From positions 930,001-994,000 of the forward strand of contig CAZBRT010000001.1 in the NCBI GenBank assembly GCA_964494625.1: a DNA stretch of 64,000 bases, read 5' to 3'. Both the position numbers and the translations under genes were made by a program. Origin of the DNA: UBA2784 sp964494625 (GTDB lineage: Bacteria; Pseudomonadota; Alphaproteobacteria; Micropepsales; Micropepsaceae). This document shows, piece after piece, positions 39,612 to 48,576 of the stretch (position 1 is the first letter of the stretch; every line of letters begins with the position of its first letter). The notes under the pieces were generated by a model. That model was given only the letters and a program-made list of their open reading frames with translations, was not told the origin of the DNA and did not search any database.

Positions 39612-39959
39612 ATGTCCCTCAAGATCAGAATGTCACGCGGCGGCACCAAGAAGCGCCCGCACTACACCATCGTCGTGGCCGACTCGCGCAGCCCGCGCGA
39701 TGGCCGCTTCATCGAGCGTCTCGGGTTCTATGACCCGATGCTGCCCAAGGACCACAAGGACCGCCTCAAGTTCGATGTCGAGAAGGCGAAGGCTTGGCTG
39801 AAGAAGGGCGCAACGCCGTCAGACCGCGTGCATCGCTTCCTGCACGGTGCGGGCGTGCTGCCCCCGCTCAAGCGCAACAACCCCGAGAAGGCCAAGCCCA
39901 AGGCAAAGGCGCAGGAACGCGCTGCCGCCGCCGCGAAGGCCGCCGAGGCAGCGGGTTGA
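39612..39959 (+). CDS. rpsP: 30S ribosomal protein S16
   Basis: 115 aa. The universally conserved start MSLKIRMSRGGTKKRPHYTIVV and the block SPRDGRFIERLGFYDPM are present, followed by a C-terminal Lys/Ala-rich extension (about residues 97-115) often seen in alphaproteobacteria. ATG 39612 follows AGGAAGG. It is 36 bases after ffh and so likely in the same transcript. Confidence 0.98.
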   Translation: MSLKIRMSRGGTKKRPHYTIVVADSRSPRDGRFIERLGFYDPMLPKDHKDRLKFDVEKAKAWLKKGATPSDRVHRFLHGAGVLPPLKRNNPEKAKPKAKAQERAAAAAKAAEAAG

Positions 39960-39979
39960 TCAGTGTTGGTCTTGTGCTT

Positions 39980-40150
39980 CAGCCTCCCCTTTTCTTAAAG
40001 GGGAGGCGGGAATTGCCGGAGCGCAGCGACGGCAAGTCCGGTGGGGTTGCGGGACGCTGTAATGAGCTCGTCAATGGTGCCCCCCACCCGATCCGCAAGT
40101 GCGGATCCTTGCGCTCCGCTCACCCCCAACTCGGGGGAGGCGGAAGGATT
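39980..40150 (+). repeat. Dispersed repeat of about 170 bp, copy 2
   Basis: It matches 23564-23729 from CAGCCTCCCCTTTT to GGGGGAGGCGGAAGGATT, with small indels. It also has the two hairpins: CCTCCCCTTT / AAAGGGGAGG at the left, and GATCCGC (40090-40096) / GCGGATC (40101-40107) with loop AAGT. The second stem replaces two T-A pairs of copy 1 by two C-G pairs. It occupies the rpsP-rimM gap, in the sense direction of the operon. Confidence 0.85.
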
Positions 40151-40193
40151 GGCTCAGTGAGCCAGTGGGATAGCAGATACGGTTTGTGTCCCC

Positions 40194-40748
40194 ATGGCCG
40201 ATGACATCCTTGTCGGACGCATTCTGGGGCCACACGGACTTGCCGGCGAGGTGAAGCTCAAGAGCTTCACCCACGACCCGGCTGCGATTGCATCCTATGG
40301 CCCGCTCCACGCCCGCAATCAAAAGGGCGGGCCAAAGGGTGAGGTCGGCCTTCGTTTGACCATCACGCGTGCAAAACCCGCGAAGGATCATCTGATCGTG
40401 CGCTTTGCCGAGATCGCTGACCGGACTGCGGCCGAGGCGGTGAAGGGTCTTGATCTCCATATCGCGCGCGACCAGCTGCCGCCTGCGGCTGCGGGCGAAT
40501 TCTACCTCACCGATCTTGCCGGGCTTGATGTGCGTGACGGCGAAGGACGCAGTATCGGCCGGGTGCATGCGGTTGCTGATTTTGGCGGCGGACCCATTCT
40601 GGTGATCACGCAAACGGACGGCAGCGAAATGATGCTGCCCTTTGCCGATGATTTTGTGCGCGAGGTCAATCTTGCCTCCGGCTTCATCGCGGTCGATGTG
40701 CCGGGCGAGATTGAGGCGCGCGGCGATGATGATTGGAGCGGGACATGA
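40194..40748 (+). CDS. rimM: Ribosome maturation factor RimM
   Basis: RimM assists 30S head assembly, binding S19. 184 aa, an N-terminal RimM domain (GRILGPHGLAGEVKLKSF) and a C-terminal PRC-barrel-like part (FYLTDLAGLDV, later IEVPGEIE-like VDVPGEIE). It starts after the repeat and overlaps trmD by ATGA (40745-40748). Confidence 0.96.
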   Translation: MADDILVGRILGPHGLAGEVKLKSFTHDPAAIASYGPLHARNQKGGPKGEVGLRLTITRAKPAKDHLIVRFAEIADRTAAEAVKGLDLHIARDQLPPAAAGEFYLTDLAGLDVRDGEGRSIGRVHAVADFGGGPILVITQTDGSEMMLPFADDFVREVNLASGFIAVDVPGEIEARGDDDWSGT

Positions 40749-41461
40749 GTTTTGCCGCATCGGTCCTTACGCTTTTTCCGGCAATGTTTCCCGGTCCGCT
40801 CGGGCAATCGCTTGCGGGCAAGGCGCTGGCAGAAGGGGTTTGGTCGCTGCAGGTGCGCGACATCCGCGATCATGGCCTTGGCAAGCACCGCACGGTGGAC
40901 GATACGCCGGCGGGCGGTGGTCCGGGCATGGTGATGCGGGTTGATGTCGCCTGCGCGGCGATTGACGCGGCCCGGGCAGCAGCGCCTGAAAATGTACCCA
41001 TCCTTGTCACAAGCCCACGGGGCGCGCGCTTTGATCAGGCGATGGCGCGGCGGCTTGCGGCAGGCGCGGGCGTGATCTTTTTCTGCGGGCGGTTTGAGGG
41101 TGTTGATGAGCGCCTCTTTGCGCTGCGCCAGGTCGAGGAAGTGTCGCTTGGCGACTTTGTGCTTTCAGGTGGCGAACCGGCAGCGCTTGCGATGCTTGAT
41201 GCCATCGTGCGCCTTTTGCCCGGGGTGATGGGCGATGCGGCGTCGGGCAGCGAGGAGAGTTTCGAGGCGGGGCTGCTCGAATATCCGCACTATACAAGAC
41301 CGCAGGTCCATGAGGGGCTTTCCATTCCTGAGGCGCTCACCTCCGGCAATCATGCGGCGATCAAGGCCTTCCGGGAGGCGGAGGCCCTGCGGTTGACGCA
41401 AGCGCGGCGGCCAGACCTTTTGGCGGGTAGGGTGGCAGGCCCGAAAAAGCCCGAATCCTGA
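40745..41461 (+). CDS. trmD: tRNA (guanine-N1)-methyltransferase TrmD
   Basis: TrmD methylates G37 of tRNA N1. 238 aa with the SPOUT trefoil-knot region: GRFEGVDERLF, then EVSLGDFVLSGGEPAAL. The N-terminal SFAASVLTLFPAMFPGPLGQS is typical. Its ATG overlaps the rimM stop. It is followed by rplS after 110 bases. Confidence 0.98.
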   Translation: MSFAASVLTLFPAMFPGPLGQSLAGKALAEGVWSLQVRDIRDHGLGKHRTVDDTPAGGGPGMVMRVDVACAAIDAARAAAPENVPILVTSPRGARFDQAMARRLAAGAGVIFFCGRFEGVDERLFALRQVEEVSLGDFVLSGGEPAALAMLDAIVRLLPGVMGDAASGSEESFEAGLLEYPHYTRPQVHEGLSIPEALTSGNHAAIKAFREAEALRLTQARRPDLLAGRVAGPKKPES

Positions 41462-41517
41462 ACGGGTTGCGGGGTTCGGGTGGCTTGGAGCTCGCTCCCG
41501 GCTGCCCCTACTTGACC

Positions 41518-41533
41518 GGGGGGAGCGCCCCCC
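41518..41533 (+). promoter_or_regulatory. GC hairpin in the rplS leader
   Basis: GGGGGG (41518-41523), loop AGCG, CCCCCC (41528-41533): a perfect 6-bp stem immediately before ATG 41536. It would hide the ribosome site of that ATG, favouring start 41572. It is not followed by T-residues, so not a terminator. Confidence 0.4.
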
Positions 41534-41571
41534 TTATGACACGCGACCTTTCCAATCAGGCGGCTGCCCCC

Positions 41572-42009
41572 ATGAACCTTCTCCAGACCCTCGAAAAAGA
41601 AGAAGTTGCGCGTCTTGCCCGCAAGCAGGGAACGCCCAATTTCGGCCCCGGCGACACGCTGCGCGTGAACGTCAAGGTTGTCGAAATCTCGGTCGAAGAG
41701 AAGTCGGGCAAGGTCAAGACGCGCGAACGCGTGCAGGCCTATGAAGGCGTGTGCATCGCGCGCGCGGGCCACGGCCTCAACGAGAACTTCACTGTGCGCA
41801 AGATTTCCTACGGCGAAGGCGTGGAGCGCGTGTTCCCCATCCACTCGCCGCTGGTCGACTCCATCGACGTTGTGCGCCGCGGTGACGTGCGCCGCGCGAA
41901 GCTTTATTATCTGCGCGGCCGCCAGGGCAAATCGGCCCGCATCGCCGAACGCCAGGAAAAGCCCGGCTCGAACGCCACTTCAAACGCGGCTTCCGACTCC
42001 GCCGCGTAA
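41572..42009 (+). CDS. rplS: 50S ribosomal protein L19
   Basis: 145 aa. The block RVQAYEGVCIARAGHGLNE, then FTVRKISYGEGVERVFP and RRGDVRRAKLYYLRGR, is diagnostic. An insertion after VNVKVVEI (VEEKSGKVKTRE) is slightly longer than in E. coli. ATG 41572 gives the usual MNLLQTLEKEE start; ATG 41536 (MTRDL) would add 12 residues. It closes the ribosome-related block and is followed by a terminator. Confidence 0.96.
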   Translation: MNLLQTLEKEEVARLARKQGTPNFGPGDTLRVNVKVVEISVEEKSGKVKTRERVQAYEGVCIARAGHGLNENFTVRKISYGEGVERVFPIHSPLVDSIDVVRRGDVRRAKLYYLRGRQGKSARIAERQEKPGSNATSNAASDSAA

Positions 42010-42022
42010 CGAACGCGCCGAC

Positions 42023-42050
42023 GCGCCGCCAACTCAGCGGCGCTTTCTTT
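42023..42050 (+). terminator. Intrinsic terminator of rplS
   Basis: GCGCCGC (42023-42029) and GCGGCGC (42037-42043) with a 7-base loop, then TTTCTTT. It overlaps the stop codon of the convergent VOC gene. Confidence 0.8.
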
Positions 42051-42516
42051 CCGAGCCTGCCTTCGCCTTCTTCACGGATGCGGCGGCAGGCTTTTCCTTT
42101 GCAGATTTCTTCCGGGCGGGTTTGGGCAAGTCCGCGCCAAAGCCCCAGAGATGGCCCGAAGGATCTTTCAGCATGCCGAAGCGCGCGCCCCAGAACTGAT
42201 CGGCTGCTGCCATCACGATGGTGCCGCCTTCCTTTGCCGCCTTGGCCAGAATCGCATCGACTTCTTTCGGCCTGGAAAGGCCGATGATCATGTTGAAGGT
42301 CGTGCCGCCCAATGCGCCGGGGCTTTTCGTGTTGCCATATTCGGGAAACTCATCCGACAGCATCAGCGTGCCGCCGAACAACGACAATTCCGCATGCATG
42401 ATGCGGCCGTCATCGGATTTCATGCGCGCTTTCTCCTTCGCGCTGAAGGCGCGCTTGTAGAAGGCGATCACTTTGTCTGCGTCCTTGATGGTGAGATAGG
42501 CGCCAAGTGTGGGCAT
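42034..42516 (-). CDS. VOC-family (glyoxalase/PhnB-like) protein
   Basis: A 160-aa VOC protein of the PhnB/3-demethylubiquinone-like type. LGAYLTIKDADKVIAFYKRAFSA and the central MHAELSLFGGTLMLSDE, followed by WGARFGMLKDPSGHLWGF, are characteristic. The C-terminal 25 residues are a Lys/Ala-rich tail. ATG 42516 has GGAGAGCCTCC upstream. Function unknown: glyoxalase activity is not implied by the family. Confidence 0.88.
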   Translation of the reverse strand: MPTLGAYLTIKDADKVIAFYKRAFSAKEKARMKSDDGRIMHAELSLFGGTLMLSDEFPEYGNTKSPGALGGTTFNMIIGLSRPKEVDAILAKAAKEGGTIVMAAADQFWGARFGMLKDPSGHLWGFGADLPKPARKKSAKEKPAAASVKKAKAGSERKRR

Positions 42517-42650
42517 GGAGGCTCTCCGTTGCGAGAGAACAATTAGTGAACAACTTTTCCGCAAGGTCAAGACTCTTTTGGCCCTGCTTGAACCGCTTTC
42601 GCTTCAGCCCCATGCTGCGGCGCACAAACTTTGAGACCTGAAAGCGGACC

Positions 42651-44066
42651 ATGGCGGGCGGCAAAACTCTCTACGACAAGATCTGGGACGCACATCTGGT
42701 GCATGAAACACCGGGTGAGGCGCCGATCATCTATATCGACCGGCATCTGGTGCACGAAGTTACAAGCCCGCAAGCGTTCGAGGGATTGCGTCTGGCCGGG
42801 CGCAAGGTCCGTGTACCGCGCGCAACGCTGGCGGTTGCCGATCACAATGTGCCCACCACCAACCGCGCGATGGGCATTGATGATCCCGAATCCGCGTTGC
42901 AGGTGGCAACGCTTGAGCGCAACGCCGCCGCCTTCGGCATCGAGCATTTTGCGATGGATGATGTGCGCCAGGGCATCGTCCATATCGTCGGGCCGGAACA
43001 GGGCCTGACCCAGCCGGGCATGACGATTGTCTGCGGCGACAGCCACACGTCCACCCATGGCGCGTTCGGCGCGCTGGCGTTCGGCATCGGCACGAGCGAG
43101 GTCGAGCATGTGCTGGCGACCCAGACACTCCAGATGCGCCGCGCGAAGAACATGCGCGTGACGGTTGATGGCGACATGGGTCCGGGCGTCACCGCCAAGG
43201 ACATCATCCTCGCCATCATCGGCCGGATCGGAACGGCGGGCGGCACCGGCCATGTGATCGAATATGCGGGCTCCGCCATCCGTGCCCTGTCGATGGAAGG
43301 CCGCATGACGGTCTGCAACATGTCGATCGAGGCGGGTGCACGCGCAGGCCTGATTGCGCCTGATGAAAAGACCTTTGCCTATGTCATGGGCCGTCCCAAG
43401 GCACCCAAGGCCGGGGCGTGGGACATGGCAGTCAACTACTGGCGCACGCTGGTGAGCGATGCGGATGCATTGTTTGACGCGGAAATCCATCTCGACGCCG
43501 CAGCCATCGCGCCGTCGATCACCTGGGGTACGAGCCCGGAAGATGTCGTGCCGATCACGGGCATTGTTCCCGACCCCGCGCATGAAAGTGACGCCGGGCG
43601 CCGGGCCGCGATGGAGCGCAGCCTTGCCTATATGGGTCTTCTGCCCGGCGTGAAGATGACGGATGTGCGGATTGACCGCGCCTTCATCGGCAGCTGCACC
43701 AATGGGCGGATCGAGGATCTGCGCGCGGCAGCCGCCATCGCCAAAGGCCGCAAGGTCGCGGCCCATGTGGGGGCGATGGTGGTGCCTGGCTCCGGCCTTG
43801 TGAAGGAGCAGGCAGAGGCAGAAGGGCTTGACCGCATCTTCATCGCAGCAGGATTTGAATGGCGCGAGCCGGGATGTTCCATGTGCCTTGCCATGAACGC
43901 CGACAAGCTTGAGCCGCAGGAGCGCTGCGCTTCCACCTCCAACCGCAATTTCGAGGGACGCCAAGGGCGCGGCGGGCGCACGCATCTTGTCAGCCCGGCG
44001 ATGGCCGTGGCCGCGGCGATTGCCGGGCATTTTGTGGATGTGCGCGGCTTTGGCGATCATGTCTGA
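42651..44066 (+). CDS. leuC: 3-isopropylmalate dehydratase large subunit
   Basis: LeuC with LeuD isomerises 2- to 3-isopropylmalate in leucine synthesis. 471 aa. Cluster cysteines lie in IGSCTNGRIEDLRAAA and CSMCLAMN. VCGDSHTSTHGAFGALAFGIG is the substrate-site block. The ATG at 42651 (MAGGKTLYDKIWDAHLV) is canonical. The stop overlaps the start of the HupE-like gene by 8 bases. Confidence 0.98.
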   Translation: MAGGKTLYDKIWDAHLVHETPGEAPIIYIDRHLVHEVTSPQAFEGLRLAGRKVRVPRATLAVADHNVPTTNRAMGIDDPESALQVATLERNAAAFGIEHFAMDDVRQGIVHIVGPEQGLTQPGMTIVCGDSHTSTHGAFGALAFGIGTSEVEHVLATQTLQMRRAKNMRVTVDGDMGPGVTAKDIILAIIGRIGTAGGTGHVIEYAGSAIRALSMEGRMTVCNMSIEAGARAGLIAPDEKTFAYVMGRPKAPKAGAWDMAVNYWRTLVSDADALFDAEIHLDAAAIAPSITWGTSPEDVVPITGIVPDPAHESDAGRRAAMERSLAYMGLLPGVKMTDVRIDRAFIGSCTNGRIEDLRAAAAIAKGRKVAAHVGAMVVPGSGLVKEQAEAEGLDRIFIAAGFEWREPGCSMCLAMNADKLEPQERCASTSNRNFEGRQGRGGRTHLVSPAMAVAAAIAGHFVDVRGFGDHV

Positions 44067-44928
44067 CATCCGCGCGGTCTTCGGCATCCCAGCCCTTGTC
44101 CTCCTCCTGTTGCTGGCATGGGCAGGGAATTCCGGTGCCCATCCCCTTGACGAAGGTTTCATCTGCGACAACACAGCCGACCTCTATGCTTCGCCTGATC
44201 CGTTGGCGGGGGGCATGGGGGGCGGGCTGGGCGGCGATGGGCCGGGTGGTGCAGGTATGGGCCCACCGCCCGGATGCCGACCAGCCAGTGCAACCGCCCC
44301 TGTCGCTGCGACGGCAGATGAAGTTCAGGGTGAGGCGGGGGGTGACCTCATCCTTGCAACAGCGATGCGGTTTACCGGACTTGGTTTCACGCACATCCTG
44401 CCCGGCGGGCTGGATCATGTGCTTTTCGTGCTTGGACTCTTTTTCTCGTCCATCATCCTGCGGCCGCTCCTCTGGCAGATCACAGCGTTTACGGTCGCGC
44501 ACTCGCTCACGCTTGCCTTGGCGGCGCTCGGCATCGTCAATGTGCCCGGATTCATCATCGAACCCCTGATCGCCATCACCATCGTCTGGGTGGGCATTGA
44601 AAACGTCCTCTTTGCCAAACCCCTGACCATCCGGCCGCTGATCATTTTCTGCTTTGGCCTTGCGCACGGCATCGGCTTTGCCGGGGCGATTGCCGAAGTC
44701 GGTTTTCCGCAGGGCCAGTTCCTGACAGCGCTGCTTGCCTTCAACGTGGGGGTCGAGCTGGGACAGGTCGCGGTTCTCTTCGGCGCATTCGCAGCCTTGC
44801 GCTGGTTCCAGAATAAACCGTGGTACAGGGAGCGCGTCGTGGTGCCCGCCTCGCTCCTGATTGCGGGATTGGCCGCCTATTGGGCGGTTGAGCGAATTGT
44901 CGGCGGAATTGTCGGCAACCTGGCCTGA
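44059..44928 (+). CDS. HupE/UreJ-like membrane protein
   Basis: A 289-aa protein with a signal peptide (to about residue 27, then HPLDEG), a Gly-rich loop and six or more hydrophobic segments from residue 100 on. FTHILPGGLDHVLFVLGLF and AFTVAHSLTLALAAL, with GLAHGIGFAGAI, are the HupE/UreJ_2 family histidine-rich helices. Relatives are nickel or cobalt transporters, but the metal cannot be named here. It starts within the leuC end and is 19 bases from leuD, lying in the middle of the leucine operon. That is unusual. Confidence 0.88.
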   Translation: MSDIRAVFGIPALVLLLLLAWAGNSGAHPLDEGFICDNTADLYASPDPLAGGMGGGLGGDGPGGAGMGPPPGCRPASATAPVAATADEVQGEAGGDLILATAMRFTGLGFTHILPGGLDHVLFVLGLFFSSIILRPLLWQITAFTVAHSLTLALAALGIVNVPGFIIEPLIAITIVWVGIENVLFAKPLTIRPLIIFCFGLAHGIGFAGAIAEVGFPQGQFLTALLAFNVGVELGQVAVLFGAFAALRWFQNKPWYRERVVVPASLLIAGLAAYWAVERIVGGIVGNLA

Positions 44929-44947
44929 CGCCCATCCGGAGCAGCAC

Positions 44948-45553
44948 ATGCAAAAATTCGACAAACTCACGGCCGTTGCCGCCCCGCTCGAAATGATCAA
45001 TGTCGATACCGACATGATCATTCCCAAGCAGTTCCTCAAAACCATCGCCCGCACGGGCCTTGGCAAGAACCTGTTTGACGAGATGCGCTATCTGCCCGAT
45101 GGCAGCGAGAACCCGGATTTCGTGCTCAACAAGACAGCATGGCGCAAGGCGGGCATTCTGGTCACGGGCGCCAATTTCGGCTGCGGCTCCAGCCGCGAAC
45201 ATGCGCCGTGGGCGCTTCTCGACTTCGGCATACGCTGCGTGATCGCGCCGTCCTTCGCCGACATCTTCTACAATAATTGCTTCAAGAACGGCATCCTGCC
45301 GATCATCCTGCCGCAAGAAGACGTGGACCGTCTGATGGATGACGCGCGGCGCGGCGCCAATGCGGTTGTTTCCGTTGACCTTGAGAAACAGGAAATCCGC
45401 GGTCCCGACGGCGGCATGATCGCGTTCGAGATTGATCCCTTCCGCAAGCAATGCCTGATGAATGGCTGGGACGATATCGGCCTGACCCTCCGCCAGGCGG
45501 ATGACATCGGCCGTTTCGAGGAAATGCGCCGCCTCTCCCAGCCGTGGTTGTGA
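44948..45553 (+). CDS. leuD: 3-isopropylmalate dehydratase small subunit
   Basis: 201 aa. AAPLEMINVDTDMIIPKQFLK and GANFGCGSSREHAPWAL are the LeuD signatures. ATG 44948 comes after GGAGCAGCAC. It pairs with LeuC; the two are separated by the HupE-like gene. Confidence 0.97.
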   Translation: MQKFDKLTAVAAPLEMINVDTDMIIPKQFLKTIARTGLGKNLFDEMRYLPDGSENPDFVLNKTAWRKAGILVTGANFGCGSSREHAPWALLDFGIRCVIAPSFADIFYNNCFKNGILPIILPQEDVDRLMDDARRGANAVVSVDLEKQEIRGPDGGMIAFEIDPFRKQCLMNGWDDIGLTLRQADDIGRFEEMRRLSQPWL

Positions 45554-45563
45554 GGCGCATCCC

Positions 45564-46679
45564 ATGAGCAAGCGCATCCTTATCCTCGCCGGTGACGGCA
45601 TCGGTCCCGAAGTGATGGTGGAGACGCGGCGCGTGATTGCGTGGTTTGCGCAGCATCGCGGCTTTGACGTGACGCTGGAGGATGATCTCGTGGGCGGGGC
45701 CTCACTTGCCGCCTATGGCGTGCCCCTTACCGATGCGGCCATGGCGCGGGCGCATGCAGCCGACGCTGTGCTGTTCGGTGCGGTCGGCGGGCCGCAATGG
45801 GACGCCAATCCCTTCGACAAGAAGCCCGAGCGCGGGCTCCTGCGCCTGCGCAAGGAAATGGAACTCTTCGCCAATCTGCGCCCGGCGATCTGTTTTCCGG
45901 CGCTGGTGGGTGCCTCCTCGCTCAAGCCCGAGATCGTGTCGGGCCTCGACATCATGATTGTGCGGGAGCTGACGGGCGGCGTCTATTTCGGCGAGCCGCG
46001 CGGTATCGAGACGCTTGTCGATGGCAGCCGCAAGGCTGTCGATACGCAGCTTTACACGACCGGCGAAGTGCGCCGCATTGCGCGCGTGGCGTTTGATCTT
46101 GCGCGCAAACGCAAGGGCCGGGTTCATTCCGTCGAAAAATCGAATGTGATGCACACCGGCGTGCTCTGGCGCGAAGAGGTGACCCACATCCACAAAACCG
46201 AATATGCTGCGCTTACGCTCCAGCACATCCTTGCCGACAATTGCGCCATGCAGCTCTTGCGCGACCCCGGCCAGTTTGACGTCATCGTCACTGACAATCT
46301 CTTCGGCGATATTCTTTCCGACGAGGCGGCGATGTTGACCGGGTCTCTGGGCATGCTGCCGTCCGCGTCGCTGGGCGCGCGTGACCCCAAGACGGGCCGG
46401 ATACCGGCACTCTATGAGCCGATCCATGGCAGCGCGCCCGACATCGCGGGCAAGGGCCTTGCCAATCCGGTTGCCGCGATCCTCTCCTTTGCCATGTGCC
46501 TGCGCTATTCGTTCGACCGGGGCGACGATGCGGCCCTCCTGGAAAAGGCGGTTGGTGCCGTGCTCGATCAGGGTTACCGGACGGCCGACATCATGGAAGC
46601 GGGGCGAACGCGCTCCTCCACCAGCGAGATGGGCGCGGCCATTCTTGCTTCTTTGGCTAGCCTCACGCCTCTTGCTTGA
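45564..46679 (+). CDS. leuB: 3-isopropylmalate dehydrogenase
   Basis: LeuB oxidises and decarboxylates 3-isopropylmalate with NAD+. 371 aa. ILAGDGIGPEVM, VRELTGGVYFGEPRG, the metal-binding VTDNLFGDILSDEAAM and the NAD loop EPIHGSAPDIAGKG are conserved. It is 10 bases after leuD. Confidence 0.98.
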   Translation: MSKRILILAGDGIGPEVMVETRRVIAWFAQHRGFDVTLEDDLVGGASLAAYGVPLTDAAMARAHAADAVLFGAVGGPQWDANPFDKKPERGLLRLRKEMELFANLRPAICFPALVGASSLKPEIVSGLDIMIVRELTGGVYFGEPRGIETLVDGSRKAVDTQLYTTGEVRRIARVAFDLARKRKGRVHSVEKSNVMHTGVLWREEVTHIHKTEYAALTLQHILADNCAMQLLRDPGQFDVIVTDNLFGDILSDEAAMLTGSLGMLPSASLGARDPKTGRIPALYEPIHGSAPDIAGKGLANPVAAILSFAMCLRYSFDRGDDAALLEKAVGAVLDQGYRTADIMEAGRTRSSTSEMGAAILASLASLTPLA

Positions 46680-46751
46680 AGCTGTGCCATGATGCAGGCA
46701 CAATCATCGGCCTGAATATTCTCCTCCTCATCCCTTCTTTGTGGTTCTCCC

Positions 46752-47774
46752 ATGTCCTGGAAAGTGGCTGTCGTTGGCGCAACCGGCAATGTCGGGCGCG
46801 AAATGCTCAATATCCTTGCCGAGCGCGAGTTTCCCGCGCGCGAGGTCGTGGCGCTGGCGTCGCGCGCGTCTTTGGGTACGGAATGCATGTATGGCGACAA
46901 GCGCCTCAAGGCGCAGGTGCTCGACCAGTATGACTTCCGCGGCACCGACATCGTGCTCATGAGCGCGGGCGGCAAGGTTTCGGGCGAGTGGTCGCCGAAG
47001 ATCGCAGCGCAGGGTCCGGTCGTCATCGACAATTCGTCGAAATGGCGCATGGACCCCGATGTGCCGCTGGTCGTGCCTGAAGTGAATTCGGCCGCGCTCT
47101 CGCGCTATGTGAAAAAGAACATCATCGCCAATCCCAATTGCTCGACCGCCCAGATGGTGGTGGCGCTGAAGCCGTTGCATGACGTGGCGAAGATCAAGCG
47201 CGTGGTGGTCTCGACCTATCAGTCAGTGTCGGGTGCCGGGCGCGACGGCATGGACGAATTGTTCAACCAGACGCGCGCGATCTTTGTCGCTGATCCGGTC
47301 GAGAAGCGGAAATTCTCCAAGCAGATCGCCTTCAACCTCATTCCGCATATCGGTGATTTCCTCGCCGATGGCAGCACCTCGGAAGAGCAGAAGATGACGG
47401 CCGAGACGCGCAAGATCCTTGACCCCGATGTGGCCGTGCATGCGACCTGCGTGCGGGTGCCGGTTTTTGTGGGGCACTCGGAAGCGATCAATATCGAGTT
47501 CGAGCGGCCGATCACAGCCGCCCAGGCCAAAACCATCCTGCGCGAAGCGCCGGGCGTCATGCTGTTCGACAAGCACGAGGATGGCGGCTACATCACGCCT
47601 GTCGAATGCGTGGGTGAATATGCGACCTATATCTCGCGGGTGCGCAAGGACCCGACGGTCACCAACGGGCTGTCGCTCTGGTGTGTCAGCGACAATCTGC
47701 GCAAGGGTGCGGCGCTCAACGCGGTGCAGATCGCCGAGATCATGATTGCGCGCTATTTGAAGAAAGCCGCCTGA
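46752..47774 (+). CDS. asd: Aspartate-semialdehyde dehydrogenase
   Basis: Asd makes aspartate semialdehyde for lysine, threonine, methionine and DAP. 340 aa. VAVVGATGNVGREML and the nucleophile Cys130 in NPNCSTAQM are seen, and the second domain has CVRVPVFVGHSEAI. Its end overlaps the convergent pdxY end by 35 bases. The 72-base gap to leuB holds no clear signal. Confidence 0.98.
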   Translation: MSWKVAVVGATGNVGREMLNILAEREFPAREVVALASRASLGTECMYGDKRLKAQVLDQYDFRGTDIVLMSAGGKVSGEWSPKIAAQGPVVIDNSSKWRMDPDVPLVVPEVNSAALSRYVKKNIIANPNCSTAQMVVALKPLHDVAKIKRVVVSTYQSVSGAGRDGMDELFNQTRAIFVADPVEKRKFSKQIAFNLIPHIGDFLADGSTSEEQKMTAETRKILDPDVAVHATCVRVPVFVGHSEAINIEFERPITAAQAKTILREAPGVMLFDKHEDGGYITPVECVGEYATYISRVRKDPTVTNGLSLWCVSDNLRKGAALNAVQIAEIMIARYLKKAA

Positions 47775-48576
47775 CGGCCAGCATTGGTGGTGCAGCCAAA
47801 GCTTGCTGGTTGGCGACGAGCGCCAACTCGTCGCGGCCGAGGCTTGTGCGGATGATCGCGTCTGTGGCCGAAGCTGCAAGGCCTAGCGCGTCACTGATCG
47901 TCCGGCCAGCGACGAGATGACCAAGCAGCAGCGCTGCCAGAAGATCGCCGGTGCCGTGCGCCACGTTGCCGTGGTGCGGTGTCGTGACAGCAAAAGCGTC
48001 CGTCGGTGTCACCGCCAGCGTGGCAAGGCCACCCGCATCGGGAATGGACGTCGCGACCACTATTTTGCGGGAAAGCGCGCGCGCGGCACGCATGGCGCTT
48101 TCGACATCCGTGATGTGCTGGCTCGTGAGGCTTGAAAGCTCGAAGCGGTTGGGTGTCGCAATGTCGGCCAGCGGCAGAAGATGCCGGGCCATCGCCTCGG
48201 CCACGCCGGGTGCGCCATAGGCGCCATCGTCATCGCCAAAGACGGGATCGCAGAGGAACAATGCTTCCGGATTGGCCCGCCGCACGGCGATGACAGCATC
48301 GCGCACGACTTCGGCCTGTGCGGCTTGCGCCAGAAAGCCCTGCAGCACTGCTTTCACGCCGGAGAAGCCGAAGCGGGTCTCAAGGCTTTGCGTGATGGCG
48401 CGCATCGCATCTGCCGACATGGGCAGGCTTGCCGGTTTCCCGTGGCCGGGGTGATGCGACAAAAGGACGGTCGGCACCGCCCAGTATTCGTACCCGAGGC
48501 GCTGGAGGGCAAAGCGCGCCGCGCCGTGGCCCACGTGGCCGCGCACGACATCGGACTGGAAGGAGAGGATCGTCAC
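47740..48576 (-). CDS. pdxY: Pyridoxal kinase PdxY-like
   Basis: A 278-aa ribokinase-fold kinase, expected to phosphorylate pyridoxal with ATP. ILSFQSDVVRGHVGHGAARFALQRLG is the PdxY start, VLLSHHPGHGKPA and LCDPVFGDDDGAYG follow, and the catalytic-anion-hole motif is HGTGDLLAALLLGHL. It overlaps the sigma-factor stop by ATGA and so is third in the DGPF-sigma-pdxY unit. A pyridoxal kinase linked to an ECF42 sigma factor is, as far as I know, unusual. Confidence 0.9.
   Translation of the reverse strand: MTILSFQSDVVRGHVGHGAARFALQRLGYEYWAVPTVLLSHHPGHGKPASLPMSADAMRAITQSLETRFGFSGVKAVLQGFLAQAAQAEVVRDAVIAVRRANPEALFLCDPVFGDDDGAYGAPGVAEAMARHLLPLADIATPNRFELSSLTSQHITDVESAMRAARALSRKIVVATSIPDAGGLATLAVTPTDAFAVTTPHHGNVAHGTGDLLAALLLGHLVAGRTISDALGLAASATDAIIRTSLGRDELALVANQQALAAPPMLAVRRLSSNSAQS

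Noticed and set aside
42567..44174. A 535-codon open frame antisense to leuC
   Set aside because: Composition artefact; leuC is complete and conserved on the plus strand.
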